The notes: generated by a model not told the origin, from the sequence alone. 64,000 bases of DNA from Nymphaea colorata (GCF_008831285.2 NC_045148.1:4216001-4280000); one strand, 5' to 3'; counted from the stretch's first letter, positions 1-13,499 are shown. Translations and numbers: made by a program.

Positions 1-870
1 CCTGATCCTATTAGAACCATGCAAGGCCTAGGGTGTTTTATCTGGTCCTGGATGAATGCTTGACAAGTGAATGCTGCTTCGGAATGGACATCTTCTTGCT
101 GATTGAAGACTTGAGAGTCAAGTCTGGTATAGCCCACATGAATAGGCTTCCTCTGGACCATGTCTATAGGAGTAGAAAATGGACTTCCTCTGGATCAACA
201 AGCTCAAAGAATGGGTGTGCAACTTGCATCAAGATGTTGCGTATCACAAAAAGATAAAAGATTTGAACCGCATCTTCTTCAAATGTTCGGCTGCTAGAGA
301 AGTGTAGGATGGTATCGCTAGACGTATAGGCCAAATGAGGTGCCCTCTAGGCATTATACAGGCCTTAAAATGGGCGTGGAAAGAAATTTAGGAACCAAAC
401 CTATGCAAATGTTAGAAAAACTGGTATCATGTAGTAGTATGAGAAATAACAGGAAACACACAGGCAAGTATGGAGTTAAAAATGTCAAAGAAGCATGTGG
501 AACTATTGCATAGAGTATATTGACAACCTTAAATGCGAAGATGGTAGCTCGAGAATGGTGAAGAACTGGTTGGATGTAGGAATCATGTGGAGTAGCTAGA
601 CATGGAGAAAAAACATTGTGGGGAATGCGTATGTTGCCTAGCTCTTGGCATATAAGAGAGGCCTTAAGAGAGTAAAAGCCACCATGATCAGAGACTGTGA
701 AGTTGTTTCAAGTTTGTATAGTGGGTGGCGATTATGGGTTCTGGACCTCTAGAAACCAAAACTTTAATAGAATGAAGTTCTGGGGGAGGACTGGCATGCA
801 GATCATTTTGTGAGCAAACAATGGTGATCGAAGAACCGGGTAGCAACGCTAGTTGATAACAAGGATCACT
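1..870 (+). pseudogene. Decayed L1-type LINE 3' end (zf-RVT remnant)
   Basis: A degenerate LINE ORF2 tail is read on the plus strand. Around 205-330 two frames together give a zinc-binding reverse-transcriptase (zf-RVT) domain: QRMGVQLASRCCVSQK in one frame, then IFFKCSAAREV and DGIARRIG in a second frame, with a stop where a Trp is expected. This matches the Cys-rich block downstream of the RT in plant L1 elements and resembles the same block in the two better LINEs at 33.1 and 52.4 kb. Further stops and frame changes follow to about 870. The 5' limit lies outside the window. No intact protein is possible. Family assignment is from recognition of the motif; the exact ends are uncertain. Confidence 0.6.
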
Positions 871-1250
871 TGACAGGCTTATCTCAAGGTGCCAAAACGC
901 TATATATTCAACAGAATGGTAGGCAGGAAAGAATGGCCACCATAAGTTACCTCTTATTTATCGCTAACTTTTCTGGAACGGGACATTTAAAAGATGGCAT
1001 TACACAGATGGGACTTGGAATCCGATGCAGAAAATCTGAGACTAACTCAGTTTCTTTTTTTTTCTTCCTTTTTGTGTTTTTTTTTTCTTGTTTGGTTTGT
1101 TTTTTGAATATTTTTATAAATATCCTTCGTATTTGTGTGAATAAAGGTAAGAGGCCTATACCCCATGCAGCCGTTTTTTGGAATGAAAGGACAGGTGCTG
1201 GTACCGGTATGGGTTGAAGAATTTTCAAAGAATTTGGATACGGGACATGG

Positions 1251-1251
<1 letters not shown>

Positions 1252-1289
<38 letters not shown>
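1252..1289. repeat. (TA)n microsatellite
   Basis: Uninterrupted TA dinucleotides for 38 bases. A T-rich stretch at about 1050-1110 precedes it. No function is inferred. Confidence 0.95.
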
Positions 1290-1293
<4 letters not shown>

Positions 1294-3528
1294 CAAACAA
1301 AACAATGTAGCCATTAAAAAAAACTAAATTAAAAAAACTAAGTTGTCAGAAAATTGCCGGTTGCTGAAAAATCTTATTGAATAGATGGAGTTATACAATA
1401 GAGAACTTGAACAACCCTTTTGTGTCTATCAAAAACTCTTCATTTTCATTGCATATACATGAGGGTTTAAAGGAAAACCTAATTATTACACAAAAATGGA
1501 CTTTATCAACTTTGACCGAGTCCAAAAAAGATAGATACGCAATGGATGCGTTGACTGCATTGACACTAGTTTGACCGTATCCGGGCCCTGTCCAAAGGTG
1601 TACGCGTACCTCTGTGTTGACATAGATACCTCACCCAAACAAAGTACCCATGTGACAAAGCTTGAAATGTGATGCGAAAATAAAGCAAGCACAGCGAGCA
1701 AGACCCGACCATGCTCTAATACCATGTAAAATAAGAAGATAATGATTACGATGAAAATGTTTTCTTTCACAAGATCCAAACAAAAATTCACATCTAGATA
1801 TATATAAACAGAAAAATAAAATGAAAATGAGTTGCAAAATGATGTTTGTGAAACATAACCATGAAAGAATGACATCGATGGAGATGGTTGGTCCTTTAAA
1901 TATTCAGTACCATTGAGACATTTCAAATGCAATCAAGCTTGTTTTATTTTTGTAGCTTTGGAGTGAGAATAGCAGGTATCTACTAAACTTCTGACTATTC
2001 CGTTTAGGTTCAAAAGAAGCATAATTTCGCCAGTCATCTGTGAAAATCAATCATCTAGACATTTCCTTGTTAAGCTAGCAGCATCGTTTCTCAATTTTGC
2101 CATGAAGACTGACTGCAGAATCTGTGATGGCCAGCCATTAAGAGAGAGATGGGGATGATTGGCATAGGCCACACGATGGGTATCCTATTAATCAATAATA
2201 GATCAGCATGAGTTAACTCGATTCAACCGTTAGGCTAACCGGATCGGCTAGGAATTTACAAGATACTGATCGATTGGAAGATTCATCATTCTAAATCAAA
2301 TCCAATTTGATGTCCATGTGCGCATAGCAAACACACACACACCCCACGCAACACAACTTTTAGAGGCCGTTTGCTTGGTATCTATGGAGCTGGAACAGAA
2401 TGCTCCTGTTCTTGAATGTCACGTCAGTATGATTGCTATGGACCTTCCTCTGATTTAGATAACCATGTTCAGGCTAGCAGTGGTAAACATCCTATACTTG
2501 ACGATGCATGATGAATCTAAGGTTGGATTTTGACAAGGTGTAGCTCTTTTCAGTAATTAGATAGCTTTTTACTCGACCAAGATTCAAAGGTTTTGAAATG
2601 AATCTCCATGGATCCGACTGAGAGGAAGGTCTTCTCTCCCATCTGGCAGCACACTGGACGTCCCTGTCCCTCCTGTCCATGGGATACGAAGGCTGTTCCC
2701 GGGGATGAACAAATCAGCCACCGCCCAGGCGAGACTACCCGCTGTAAAATAATGCTGAAGGCAGCTCCGTGGCGAAGAACAAATCAGACAGTTCCAGACT
2801 TATGAGTTTCGTAATTTTATGGGCCCAGGAAATACTTTCATCTTTCATGTTCTTCGTTAGAAACTCTGGATTTCTGTGATCTGGAAGATGCTCCGTAGGT
2901 CATGAGCAAGCTGAACGAATTCAGCGGCCAGCCCAGAGATGCTTCTTGAAGACATTAAGACATTTGGCAAATGGAACAGTTTGTAAATGTTTCACAAATC
3001 TATCCCAATCTTTCGGTCATGTTCATGAAAAACTTAAGTATTGTTCTACTTGTCAAACAGAAACAAAAGGTCATGAATGAAAGTTCACTTTTTATCAGGT
3101 CCCACCCGTCCCACAGGGTCGTGAGTAGCGTACATCTGGTGGCACCAAATGTTCCGAAAAGAGTTTGAGAAAAAGCCAACTGTTGGTTTATTTAATGGTA
3201 TCTAATACTAGTAGCAGCTACGTAATGCAGGCAGCGAATGAAAAAGGATTGATCTAAAATCCGACTCAAATCTAATATGGGTCCACAGAAAACATATTGA
3301 TCAGAATCTTTCTGATAAATAGATACAATCACAACTGTGAATGTGGAATACCAAGGATGATCCTACTCATGGTACACAAACTGAACTCGAAGAAGCAGAA
3401 CTGGGGAAAATAGTAAAATTTCAGCCCGTATAAGAAGGCTAGCCAAGACATCAGGCTAATGCATGAGCCACCAAAAAACAAAAGTTCAGAAACATAACCC
3501 CATCCAGAAGAAACAGTCACATTCTCAT
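1290..3528. other. Intergenic, no gene recognised
   Basis: Short open frames only, none with a recognisable domain. The sequence is moderately AT-rich. It lies downstream of the minus-strand sorting receptor gene, and its right edge is taken from the candidate poly(A) signal of that gene. Confidence 0.5.
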
Positions 3529-3534
3529 TTTATT
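3529..3534 (-). terminator. Candidate poly(A) signal of the VSR gene
   Basis: AATAAA on the minus strand, about 480 bases after the TGA at 4017. It is the nearest canonical hexamer I noted downstream of the stop, which would give a 3' UTR of roughly 0.5 kb. This is inference; plant poly(A) signals are loose and a transcript would be needed. Confidence 0.3.
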
Positions 3535-4016
3535 CTACGTGCATGTGGCCAAACATTTCTTTGGTCAACAGTATAAATGTATATGTAATGGAACATAGTA
3601 GTCTGTAAAAGATTTTGTTGACATTTTTCAAAGCCTAGGTGCGAATAAATGTTACAACGGTGCACCTTCCAAACTCTCTCCCTCTCTCCCATTTTACTGT
3701 TACAGTGTCCTATTGTGCGGTAAGTTGAATCCATGTTCTGTATCCTTGTAGGTAGCTGGTGTTTACAGCACAATAACGTCCAGATAAGGTTCAGCTCAGA
3801 GGAGACACCAGATTAATGGCTTCGTTCACTTTTAAATTCCCCGTTCCATCTCTACTCACGGCAGCTTCTATTCAACATGAGATAAAATAATTCTGACGGC
3901 TGGTTCATGTGGTACTAAGAACAGTAAAAAAAAATTAATAAAATAAAGGACTGGATGGAGCTACCACTATAGTTGGGAAAATGCCATTCTTCTTCAAAAT
4001 GAAAGTACATACTCGT

Positions 4017-7000
4017 TCATACAGAGCTTCGTTGTAGAGGTTGAACTTCATTGTTCTGGTTGTCTATTGGCATGTACTGGGACATGATGGCCATGATCTC
4101 AGAGTCCATATACGACTGCAAAATGAATCAAACAATTAATCCCATGGTAGAAGATGTAAGGTCATTTTATCAATCCTAATGAAATGTTTCACAAAGGACA
4201 CGTACCCGAAGCCGGTACTTGTAGAATATGTAACCAACAATACCAATACCAGCAAAACCAGCCAACACAAATAGAGTTATGTACCACCCAAATTGCGAGG
4301 AGCTTTTGGCTGAAAAAAGAAAAGACATCAATGATCATTATTGTCCTCATGACCGTTACTGTTAAATACCACCAAAAAGTAACTGTCAAATGTGTTAAAA
4401 AGAAGTCCAGCTAATACGCAAGTGACAGTTATGTGCCATAAAAATTCAAGAAGAGTGAAGCCCTATCAACTGAAGGCAGTTCAAGCTTTCAATTAGATAA
4501 CCTAAAATTTCGCAGAACCTACTGAAAGGTTTATTTCTTAAAAAATTAAGCCACAATCTACCAGTCAGTATCTGTTTTAGAGGCAGAAGCCTACCACAAC
4601 ACAAAAGTCAGGCAGTTGAGATCCGATTTTCTTATTAAAACAAAGGTTATATTGGAAGAAAAGAAGGATATAATTCTCTAAAGATCCCTACCAATACATG
4701 TGTCCTGCTCCTTTATGTACAGGCGGTTCCCACCACAACCGCATTCATAACTTCCCCATGTGTTTTTGCAGCTACAACCATCACATTGACATGCCATGCG
4801 TTCCTTGCACTCATCCATATCTGGCATATAGTACAACAATTTCAATTGTGCAATACCAGTAAGCATTTAACAAAAAGAGGGCAGCACAGGAACTACAATG
4901 AAATTGGCCCGTGAAATTTCACCTTCACATGTATGTCCATCACCACGGAAGCCTTTTGGACATTGGCAGCCCTTCAGGTCAGATTCCTGTTGGAAGGTAG
5001 CGCAGAATATGTGGTAACAGAAGATGAATTACTACTAGGTACACAGAAAATTCATGAAAGCACATAATGAAAAGCTAAGAAGTCCTCTTAAGTATGTGAG
5101 TTGAGCTGACAGAACTGAGCATGCTGAAAATGTCTGTCCATTTCTAGTCTCTGACCAGCAGCCCCCATGATTTACAGCACACCTTGTAGGGCCAACAGCT
5201 AGAAAAGAGAGAGAGCAGAATAAGAAGAAAACACAAAAAAATGGAAATTTTCAAAATTGTAACTATTTTACAATTCAAAAGTGCAACCAAAGTTAGAATT
5301 TCTCAGAGCAGCGAAATCATGCACATAAAAAAAAACAGAATATTCCAAAACTGAAGCAATTATTAAGCTAACTTGGATTACCATATGTCTGTGTGTGTTC
5401 GACTGTGTGTCTGACCATGCATGCAGTGATCATGATAAAAGTTATTAAAAGGGGGGTTCACATGTTTTATGCATTATATGACTTATATGACTCATGAAGA
5501 GAACAGAGGAGAACCCATATTTTTCATCGTTTTCCATTCTTTTGTAAAACAATTTATGTGATTTGTTTAGCAGGAACTAGGCTTACTACAGAATCTTGAC
5601 CCATTCGCCATCTACATCTTCTAGAGAAAACTTTCATATTGATTCAGATATTGTAGGAGTACCTTCTATTGCATATCCACTATGGAAGAGAATTCTAGTA
5701 ATGCAAGTCACATTGCAAGCCAACTTCTAAATGAGACACATTCAAAAATATTATAGCAAGAGATAAATGGTTTGAGTTGAAGCTAATGATCAGTCAAAAT
5801 ATAAGTTTTAGCTCACCAATATATGACTCATATCTAATTATGTATCATTATATATCATATATTATTAATTTTTTTAACACTGTCAAGTGTTGTTACAAAA
5901 ACGTGATACTTCATAAATTTAAGCTAGTGAAAGAAGCTGATTGTATGTTGTACATAACTTGAAAAAAACCACTTAAAGAGAAGTATTATAATGAAAAATT
6001 TTGAAATTAGTAGACGGTTGATGTTAACCTATTAGTCGACACTTGGTAGACATATCAGGACATAGAAAAAGTAAGGAAAATGAGTTTATAGCATTACTTC
6101 TCAAGTCAATGTGATCTTACATGCACCCCTGGATACAAACTTTTATAATAACTTCCACTCTGCTTATGAACGAAATTGGACGTTTACTATGATACAGGTG
6201 GCTACTGAGAGTGCAGCGATTGGAAAATTGACAAAGAGGAAGCTCATAAATAAATAAGAAAGCATTTGACCGTGCATGGTCCCAAAAAGTTAGAATGCCA
6301 TTTCTATAGCATCTCTACATGTGTCAGATCAGTTAAATGTGGAGATGAAAGGTTACAACAGACAAACAGATGCATGTTACTGGTCAAGCAGGCAATAACT
6401 AAGCATTTTTACACTTTGAATTATTTCAACAGGAATAATTAAACCACAATTAGCATATTAGGAGCATAATCACGATGGATTGGAAAACAGACACAACAAA
6501 GGATAACAATATGGTGTTGGTGGCTCCACTAACTGCCAAGGAGTTTAGTTGGAATGCGATTAGGGGAACTTGAAAATTCACTATCATATCTAATCTTCCT
6601 TCTTAAACACATTCGTCAGCCATAAAAACAATTGGTTATGTATTAGTCTGTGACAAGAGATATGTACCGATTTAGGCATTTTTGTTTGATGATTGTGTGA
6701 ACAGGTCCAGGTCAGTGCAACTTCATATTTCTAACTGTTGAAGGTTCCGTTCTCACTCAAAAATACACAGCTTAGATCCTCAATCAGATCCCACAACTTT
6801 GACAACAGCAACAATTGAGTCATCCTCAAACAACTTGCTCTGCTAATGAGCATGAAAGGATTTATACACTGCAAACCGTTTAAGGATTCTTGCTCATGAA
6901 CCTCTGGCTTACAAATCTCTATTTTTAATCTCTATATCCTATGGACAACATCTTCCCCACACCAATGATGAGAGTTGGTTTTACACAAAATGCTAGAACA

Positions 7001-9558
7001 TATCATGAACCAATGTTAATACTGTTGAATCTAACTGAACTCAGCAATGCATCTCTTAAACAGACAGGCAATAAGGGCACCCACGGTGCTCAAACCCTTG
7101 ATCAGGGGATGTGGATTTTCAAAAAGCTCAAAATCACAATCTGAAATTTCTGAAAATTCTCGCCAAAAAGATTTTGAGAAATGAACTGTGCTCAAAGTAC
7201 CATCAGCCCTCACCCCTCCAAAAAGATAAAATTCTGCCTCCAGCACTCACGGACCCACCTAGTGTCACCCCTTGTTGGCAATATACGATCTCAATAATAA
7301 CAAAAATCAACACATTGATCAGAAGTGGAACCAAGTTGCTGACCTTCACAATGCTTATAACCATCTCCCTCGTACTGAACACCATTCACTGATGGACATT
7401 TGCACACTCTTCCCCTGAACGTGTCCTACTTGAATCAAAAGGATTCAAGGAAAAAAAAGATAGAGAGAGAGAGAGAAGCAAGCAAGGGTTAGCATCCATA
7501 AAAATAGTTGTGCATAACACATTGAAACATTGTCAAGAATAAGTACAGTAAGGTTGAAAAGTGAGCAGATCTGATGAAAACTACCTTGCAAGCAGTAATA
7601 TTAGTTTTTGTGTCCTGCCAACAGCCACCATTATTTTCCACGCATTCATTTGTCTCGATGTCTGAATGGACAAGGAAGACAGCAAATGGAATAAGCAATC
7701 AACTAAGATACTAATATTTGTAAAGAAAACAAAGGCATGCATGCATCAGTTGACCAACCTCCATTTAAGCAAATTGCAGGTTCAGTTGTCTCCTCAAAAC
7801 CAGCACAGATAGCTCTTAGAACAGCAGTTCTCTCCAGGTTCCCTTCACGGAAATAGTAACGGGAGAACTTAAAATAAAACTGATATGGTCAAGATCATAC
7901 TGTAAATACTAAACCAACAAGCCTCCCTTAATAGAACCGTATTCTTAATGCACTTCCTCGTTAACCCCAAGAATTGCTCATTACTGTATGACGGATTCAG
8001 TAAGCAAATAATGCCACCTTTAATGATACATGAAAAATTATCAAGTTGCAGATCTAGTATGAATACCTCGATACTGCACATCGTTGATGACCAATGTGGG
8101 CAAAATAGTAACATCGCCTCGTGATCCTCGCCCAACCTGCAAACCAGCACGAGATGATGACATATGTGCGGACTTCAGCACTAAAAGGTTCAGTGCTAAA
8201 CCAATTAAAAAAGTTTATTGTCTAGCTCCTAAATGATGACCAAGTCGCATAAGATGAGAAACAGGAGCCGAATTCAAGAACCTGCAGCTCCTGTTCCAAC
8301 TTCAGAACAGGATTCTCAGCATCCGCCTCCGGATCACCCATACACTCCCGAACCTTTTCGATTGACAAATCTGATCAAATCAGAGAGGAACCAATATCAA
8401 TTTTTCTCCTTCTCAAAACCACCAGCATCAATTTTGTTGTGCCTTTGAGACACACCAACATGAAAAAAAATCACAGATACAGTGCAAATAAGACAGAGTT
8501 AACACAAAAATAGTATAAAAGATCCACCCACACAAAGACTTGATGACTTCCTCTGCACAGTCCTGATTGTACTTCTTCTCACTCATGCGGCACCTAATAT
8601 GGAAATCCGTCACATAATCCCACCACAACCACGGCCTCTTACTCTCATTAGCCACTCTGTGAACACATAATTGCCTCAAGTTCTCCATCAGGACATCTTT
8701 CCCATCATACCCACGTTCGAAATCCTTCTCCGGATCGGGCGCACAGTATCTCCCATGATTAATGCACTGGGATTTGCATTGCTTGGTCAAGATGAACGCT
8801 TCTGGGCAATACCAGGTAATATAATGGGGGGTGAATTGTGTGTAACCTCCCTTCTCCAGCAGCTGGGCGTGGCCCCTGAAGTTCTTCACGAACTCCATCT
8901 GCTCATCACACCGAACTCCGCATTCATCGTTGCTGTTCGTCCAAAGTTCGTACTCAACGCGGTTATCCGGATGCGGCATGGACTCTCCCCAATCGATCTT
9001 GATCACCACCTCCTGCCCCTTGGTCAGCGCTTTCTTGAGGCTGTCGCCGAAGGACCGCTCGATCAAGGCGGATGGGATGGTGATATTCCTCATATAGGCC
9101 TGCGACTGCGTCTCTTCTTCTGGGGATTCCATAGTGATCAGGGGCTCGTCCCGGTCGTCGGCAACGAGCACGGCTTTGGCGCCGGCCTGCTGCGCGTTCC
9201 AGACCTTCAGGGCGAAGAAGCATCCTCCTCGGTCGATCAGGACAATCAGAGGGCGGCCCGAGGTCTCGTGCTTGAAGGGGGAGTCAAAGGCGTTGCACGC
9301 CATGGAGGAAGGGGAGGAGGTGGAAGGATAGAACAGGACGCCCATCATGCTGCCGCCGTAGTCGGGAACGCCGAAATTGCCGATGGAGCTGTCGTGCTTG
9401 GACTTGAGGTCGTCCGGAGACACCACCGTGATGCTGCTCTTCTCCACCACGAAGCGAGATGTCACCGAGACGACGGTGGTAGAGAGCAGGACAAGGCAAA
9501 GGAGGAGGTGGGCATTCATTGGCGATGGTGGTGGTAGTGCCACTTGCTTCGGAGTCAT
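4017..9558 (-). CDS. VSR: Vacuolar sorting receptor (VSR/BP-80 family), 11 exons
   Basis: Type I membrane receptor that sorts soluble cargo to the plant vacuole by cycling between trans-Golgi and prevacuolar compartments. Exons on the minus strand: 9558-8532, 8370-8282, 8136-8067, 7842-7759, 7661-7585, 7425-7344, 5198-5116, 4986-4923, 4820-4692, 4309-4206, 4115-4017. All junctions are GT-AG and the exons sum to 1908 nt, giving 635 residues plus TGA, the normal family length. Exon 1 holds the signal peptide ([12 protein letters not shown]), the protease-associated (PA) cargo-binding domain and most of the Cys-rich lumenal region. Exons 5-9 give three EGF-like repeats ([21 protein letters not shown]; calcium-type [13 protein letters not shown]). 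Exon 10 is the transmembrane helix ([19 protein letters not shown]). Exon 11 is the tail with a tyrosine sorting motif (QYMPI, YxxPhi type). The start could be at 9558 (MTPKQ) or at the Met at 9519; the first is used because it is in frame, but the second begins right at the hydrophobic core. Intron 6 is 2.1 kb; the exon 1/2 junction (KSL-Y-LSIEK) is the least certain. Confidence 0.97.
5199..7343 (-). other. Large intron 6 of the VSR gene
   Basis: A 2145-base AT-rich intron between the second half of the first EGF repeat and the second EGF repeat. The flanking exons join in phase (GAA G / CT GTT, giving E-A-V). I see no coding remnant or clear transposon ends in it. The other introns are roughly 100-320 bases, so this one has been enlarged. 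Confidence 0.85.
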
Positions 9559-9985
9559 CTTCTTCTGAATTTTTCTGCAGAAGAACGAAGAATTGTTTTG
9601 GTGATGATCGTGGTGTTGCTATTTGGCTTCTCTATAGATTTTCTGTGTCCCAGCAGAAGAAAGGAAGAAGAATTTTGCGGATGGTGGTCGCATTGAGGAA
9701 GAAGAAGAATGAGAAGAAAGGGTTGAATTCTGGAGGCTGCAATCCTTTGAGGTGGTCAGATGGTGGCGATGACTTCGCCTTGAGGGGGGGAGAAAGAGAG
9801 CAGAAGGCTTGGTTTTTCGGACAATTCTTGAGTTGATCGGGCTATTTAATAGAAAATGGAATTTGAAAATTGTTTATAGTTGAAGCGTCGGTCGTCTGGT
9901 TAGTTGAATCTCAAGTTGAGTTTTGTTTAATCTGAAGAAATTGGAATTCGGAGAGAGAGAGGAGCTGCGTGTGCTTGACGTCGAC

Positions 9986-9992
<7 letters not shown>
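9559..9992 (-). promoter_or_regulatory. VSR 5' leader and core promoter region
   Basis: Upstream of the VSR start on the minus strand. A TATATAT element lies at 9992-9986, which would place transcription start near 9955 and give a leader of about 0.4 kb. A TGACGTC palindrome-type word (9977-9983) sits beside the TATA element; such words bind bZIP factors in plants. Position and motifs are seen; their use is inference. Confidence 0.4.

Positions 9993-10023
<31 letters not shown>
9992..10023. repeat. (GA)n microsatellite upstream of VSR
   Basis: About 16 GA units on the plus strand, that is (CT)n on the coding strand, directly upstream of the TATA-like element. CT/GA tracts near plant promoters are common and can bind GAGA-binding factors; a role here is only possible. 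Confidence 0.9.
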
Positions 10024-10026
<3 letters not shown>

Positions 10027-10302
10027 ACGACGTGTTGGAAGGGTAGGGGAGTTTAAAATATCTCTCATAAATATATATATATTGAAGTCCAGGGAACAGG
10101 AGTATGGAATAATGAAAGAATCGAAGTTTGGTGAGAAAGAGAGAGATTTCCCTTGGACAGGTTTTCATTTGATATTTGCCGCGAAGCCCGCATTTTCTCC
10201 AAATTCTAAACACCACCGTAATAATTTTGGATAAGTGGAATCTGAAGATGTCAAGGACTTTATATTACTTTATATTAAAAAGAGCTCAACTTCGATTGAT
10301 TA

Positions 10303-10439
10303 TAGGGATGTTAATATATATGATTTGAACCAGTATGTAATCAAATTGTTTCGAAAAAATCAGATGCAAAAACAAAAGATTAACATCAGATTATAGAATT
10401 TTGATTTAAGAAATGACATTTGATCGGATTCGGATTTGC

Positions 10440-10487
<48 letters not shown>

Positions 10488-10775
10488 AATTGGATTTGGA
10501 TTCAGATTGGATTGAGTTTTAAATAAATATCCTATATCTAATAATCTTACATTTTGAAAATTGATGAGATTCCGTTCAAAGTTTGGACTTGGATTCGGAT
10601 GTCAATGTAAAAATCAAACATTCTGATCATGAAATTGGATTTTGGATTCAGATTCATATATGACTTATTTTTGTTTGTATTTGAATTGAAAATCAAATTT
10701 AAATATGTGAATATCCAGAAAGGACAAATACAGTTAAAGGTATATCTTATTCAAATCCATGTGTTGACATCCCTA
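10303..10775. mobile_element. TA-flanked MITE, family M1
   Basis: Ends are inverted copies of GGGATGTYAA, each bordered by TA (TAGGGATGTTAAT at the left, GTTGACATCCCTA at the right). The interior is AT-rich, contains a (TA)n tract at about 10448-10486, and shares words such as TTACATTTTGAAAA and TTCGGATT with three further copies at 35.8, 54.0 and 60.4 kb. The TA flank suggests Tc1/mariner-type target choice, but the ends are not the usual Stowaway sequence, so the superfamily is left open. It has no coding capacity. Confidence 0.6.
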
Positions 10776-13362
10776 ATTTAATATTCTTATAAAATTGACT
10801 TTGTAACCAAGGTTGGATCGCTTTTGGCTCCAGACTTAAGTTTACTTGAGAAGGTAAAAATTTATTCGCATGATCTTGCTGTTATACTTGGATACATTAC
10901 AATTTCCATGTCCATCGCTTTGTTACCTATATTGTTTGATCTATTCAATGCTTAGGCTTGCTTTCTAGTTCCAGTAAAGGCAAGCAGAAAGATGATGGAA
11001 ATGAAATTTTTGAAATATGAGAAGCCATTGAATAAGAAAACGAAGGAAAGCCAGTTGAGGTTTACTTTCATCCAGTCAAACTTAAGATTATACATAGATT
11101 TCTAAAACCTATTTTTTTGTCGAGTCTAAGGACCTGAAAAGAGAATGCATATACAATTTCTTTCATGAAATAATTTTTTTAGCTACTCTGGATATAGTAG
11201 TCTTAATAGACTTGAGGACCAACTTTAAATTCTCTGTCACATGGACGGAATCGTTAAATTATTTCCATATGACAGAGATAGGTGCAGTCTTTACTTAATT
11301 GCACAGGAAAAGACGGGCACATATATGTAGGCTTTATGGGCAGTTGCCCACACAGTGTATTTATTTACATATTAGTAGCCATCATATTATTTCATCATTT
11401 ATATATTGGTGTGTCAACATCATTTGCTTAATTGTATATGGTGCTCTTCAGTTACTTTACTATGTATTTGAGAAGTCCAAAATTTTTCAAGACTTGGATT
11501 TGAAATCCTCATGATTTAAGACCTATAGATTTAAGATTAGAACCTTCCTCCTCCTATTTTAAATCTGACTTTTTTTTCAATGCAAAGAAATAAAATAAGG
11601 ATCTCAAGTGTAGATTTTAGATTTACTTACTATCCTTAGATTAATGAACCATGAATTCTATCATAGAACTTTAACCATACTAACAAAAATGGTGTTTGTA
11701 TGAAGGGCCATAACAAACAACCAGCTACGACATGAAAAAACTTATACACCAGAAAGAGGGGAGGAGGCTTGGACTTACAATAATGTGTGCCCTCAATGCT
11801 AAGGAAGAAAGAAATTTTTGAAGACATAACCATGCTCATGCAAAAATCGGATTGTTTTGAAGGATCCACTGACAGAGCGCCAATTTATCATTCCCTTGTT
11901 ACTACTTTTCAACTCTATTAGTTGTAAACAATCATACAACGAGGCACATTATGAAGGTGGATTAAAGCAAACTTTCTTTTCTTGTGTGTGTTTTTTTGTT
12001 TTTCTTTGTGAACAGAATATGGCGAACTTATAGTGGTTATGAGTACCATACGTTAACAAAGCCACTGCCAGACTTGATTCGCATATTGCTCTTCTCTATA
12101 TGGCAGATGGGGCTGTACTCATATGAGTTAAGCCGAGTTTGAGTTTGGTTGGCTCCACTCGACTTGATTTGTATATTACTCTTCTCAACTTAAACTCGCT
12201 CCTATAAGCTCGGGTATAAACGAGTCAAGTTTGAGCTCGAGTTATAAATTAGTTGAATTCTAGTTACATGAGTTCGACTCATTTAAACTCAACTCACCTT
12301 GTTTGTTTTTATTTCTCCTGCTATGTCTTCTTATTTTCTCTCTCTTTTTATTTTTCATTTCTTTTTTTCTCTCTCTCACTCTCTCATTCTACTTCTTTTT
12401 CGTTTCTTCTTCTTCCTCCCACCTCCTCTTTTTATCGAACTACAACTGCATGTCGCAAAACCAAGTTAAACGAGTCGAGCTCGTGCTGAAAAATATACGA
12501 GTCAAGCCAGTTTATCTCGTGCTTCATTTGGCAATTAACATAAAGAGTGATCATTCAGCTTTGAAGAATTTCAAAGCATTCGGGAGCGAAAAGCTTGACC
12601 TTCTAGCATCGTAAGGGGATAAAAGAAATAGAAGAGAAGTCAAGCTAAGATGTGCCAAGCAACTTCATCGTCCAACTTGATGGACACGGCAGTCGGTCGT
12701 CCCTCCTTGTCATAAGAGAGGGAGGGCGCGTAGAAAAGAGAATTTGAGCCGTTGGTGGGCCCCACAGCTTAACGACCTTTCCTCGTCGTCGCTGCCGCGG
12801 GACAACCTGATCTCCTCAGCATTTTTTTTTTCCTTCATTTACTTTATTTGTAGAAAGGGCTTGAGAATTATAAGGTCATTGAAATTCATACATCTGAAAT
12901 CAAATAAAACGCAATTTTATTTTAATATATGTTGTACAGAGGAAATTAAAGAATCAGCCTTATTGATTTTTTTAAGTAAAAAAAAAAACTTCTACTTTTA
13001 CACTTCAAAACGAATTCATTTAATTGGTAAAAGTATAATACAGTAACATAGTTAGTCGGTCTCAGTGTTGCGCATTTTTAGCTTGATTTAATCGATGCTG
13101 TTCTTTTAAATTGCAAAAGGTAGCAATTTCTCAAAAAACCACCTAAGTTTCAACGACGAATAGCCGCTAAAGAAACTTGTGGACGTGAGAAGCTTTTGCG
13201 CGTCAATAAACACTAATGCGCCATCTGATAGGTCGATTTCTTTCCGACCGTTCATTTTAATTACGATCAACGGCCAAAATCATCGCGCCATCTAAAATAG
13301 TGGTCCGGTTGCATTATTGCATATGCTACCGCTGCTTCTTTCTTTTTCCTTTCCCCCTCTTA
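10776..13362. other. Intergenic AT-rich DNA with short repeats
   Basis: No gene seen. From about 12110 to 12300, and again near 12470-12520, direct and inverted words built on CGAGTTTGAGCTCGAGT recur, a pattern found in old plant TIR elements. Pyrimidine-rich stretches occur at about 12340-12430. Poly(A/T) runs appear near 12820 and 12980. Confidence 0.5.
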
Positions 13363-13499
13363 GATCCAGTGGCGACGGCTTGGTCTTTAATAATTTTAAT
13401 TTTCAGAAAGCAATAATCATTTTATTTTCTTCTACACACATGATCCAGTGGCGACGGCTCCAGTTGACTTGGTCTTTAATAATTTTAATTTTCAGAAAA
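13363..13499. repeat. Imperfect tandem duplication, period 79 bp
   Basis: The block starting GATCCAGTGGCGACGGCT and running through TTTAATAATTTTAATTTTC is present at 13363-13409 and again at 13442-13499. The second copy carries about nine or ten additional bases after GACGGCT. The intervening bases belong to the first unit only. Confidence 0.85.

Noticed and set aside
947-1300. Minus-strand frame with a (YI)n stretch
   Set aside because: Translation of the (TA)n microsatellite and a poly(T) run.
8671-9537. Long plus-strand open frame (288 codons) opposite VSR exon 1
   Set aside because: It is the GC-rich antisense of a well-supported exon; no domain, no start context.
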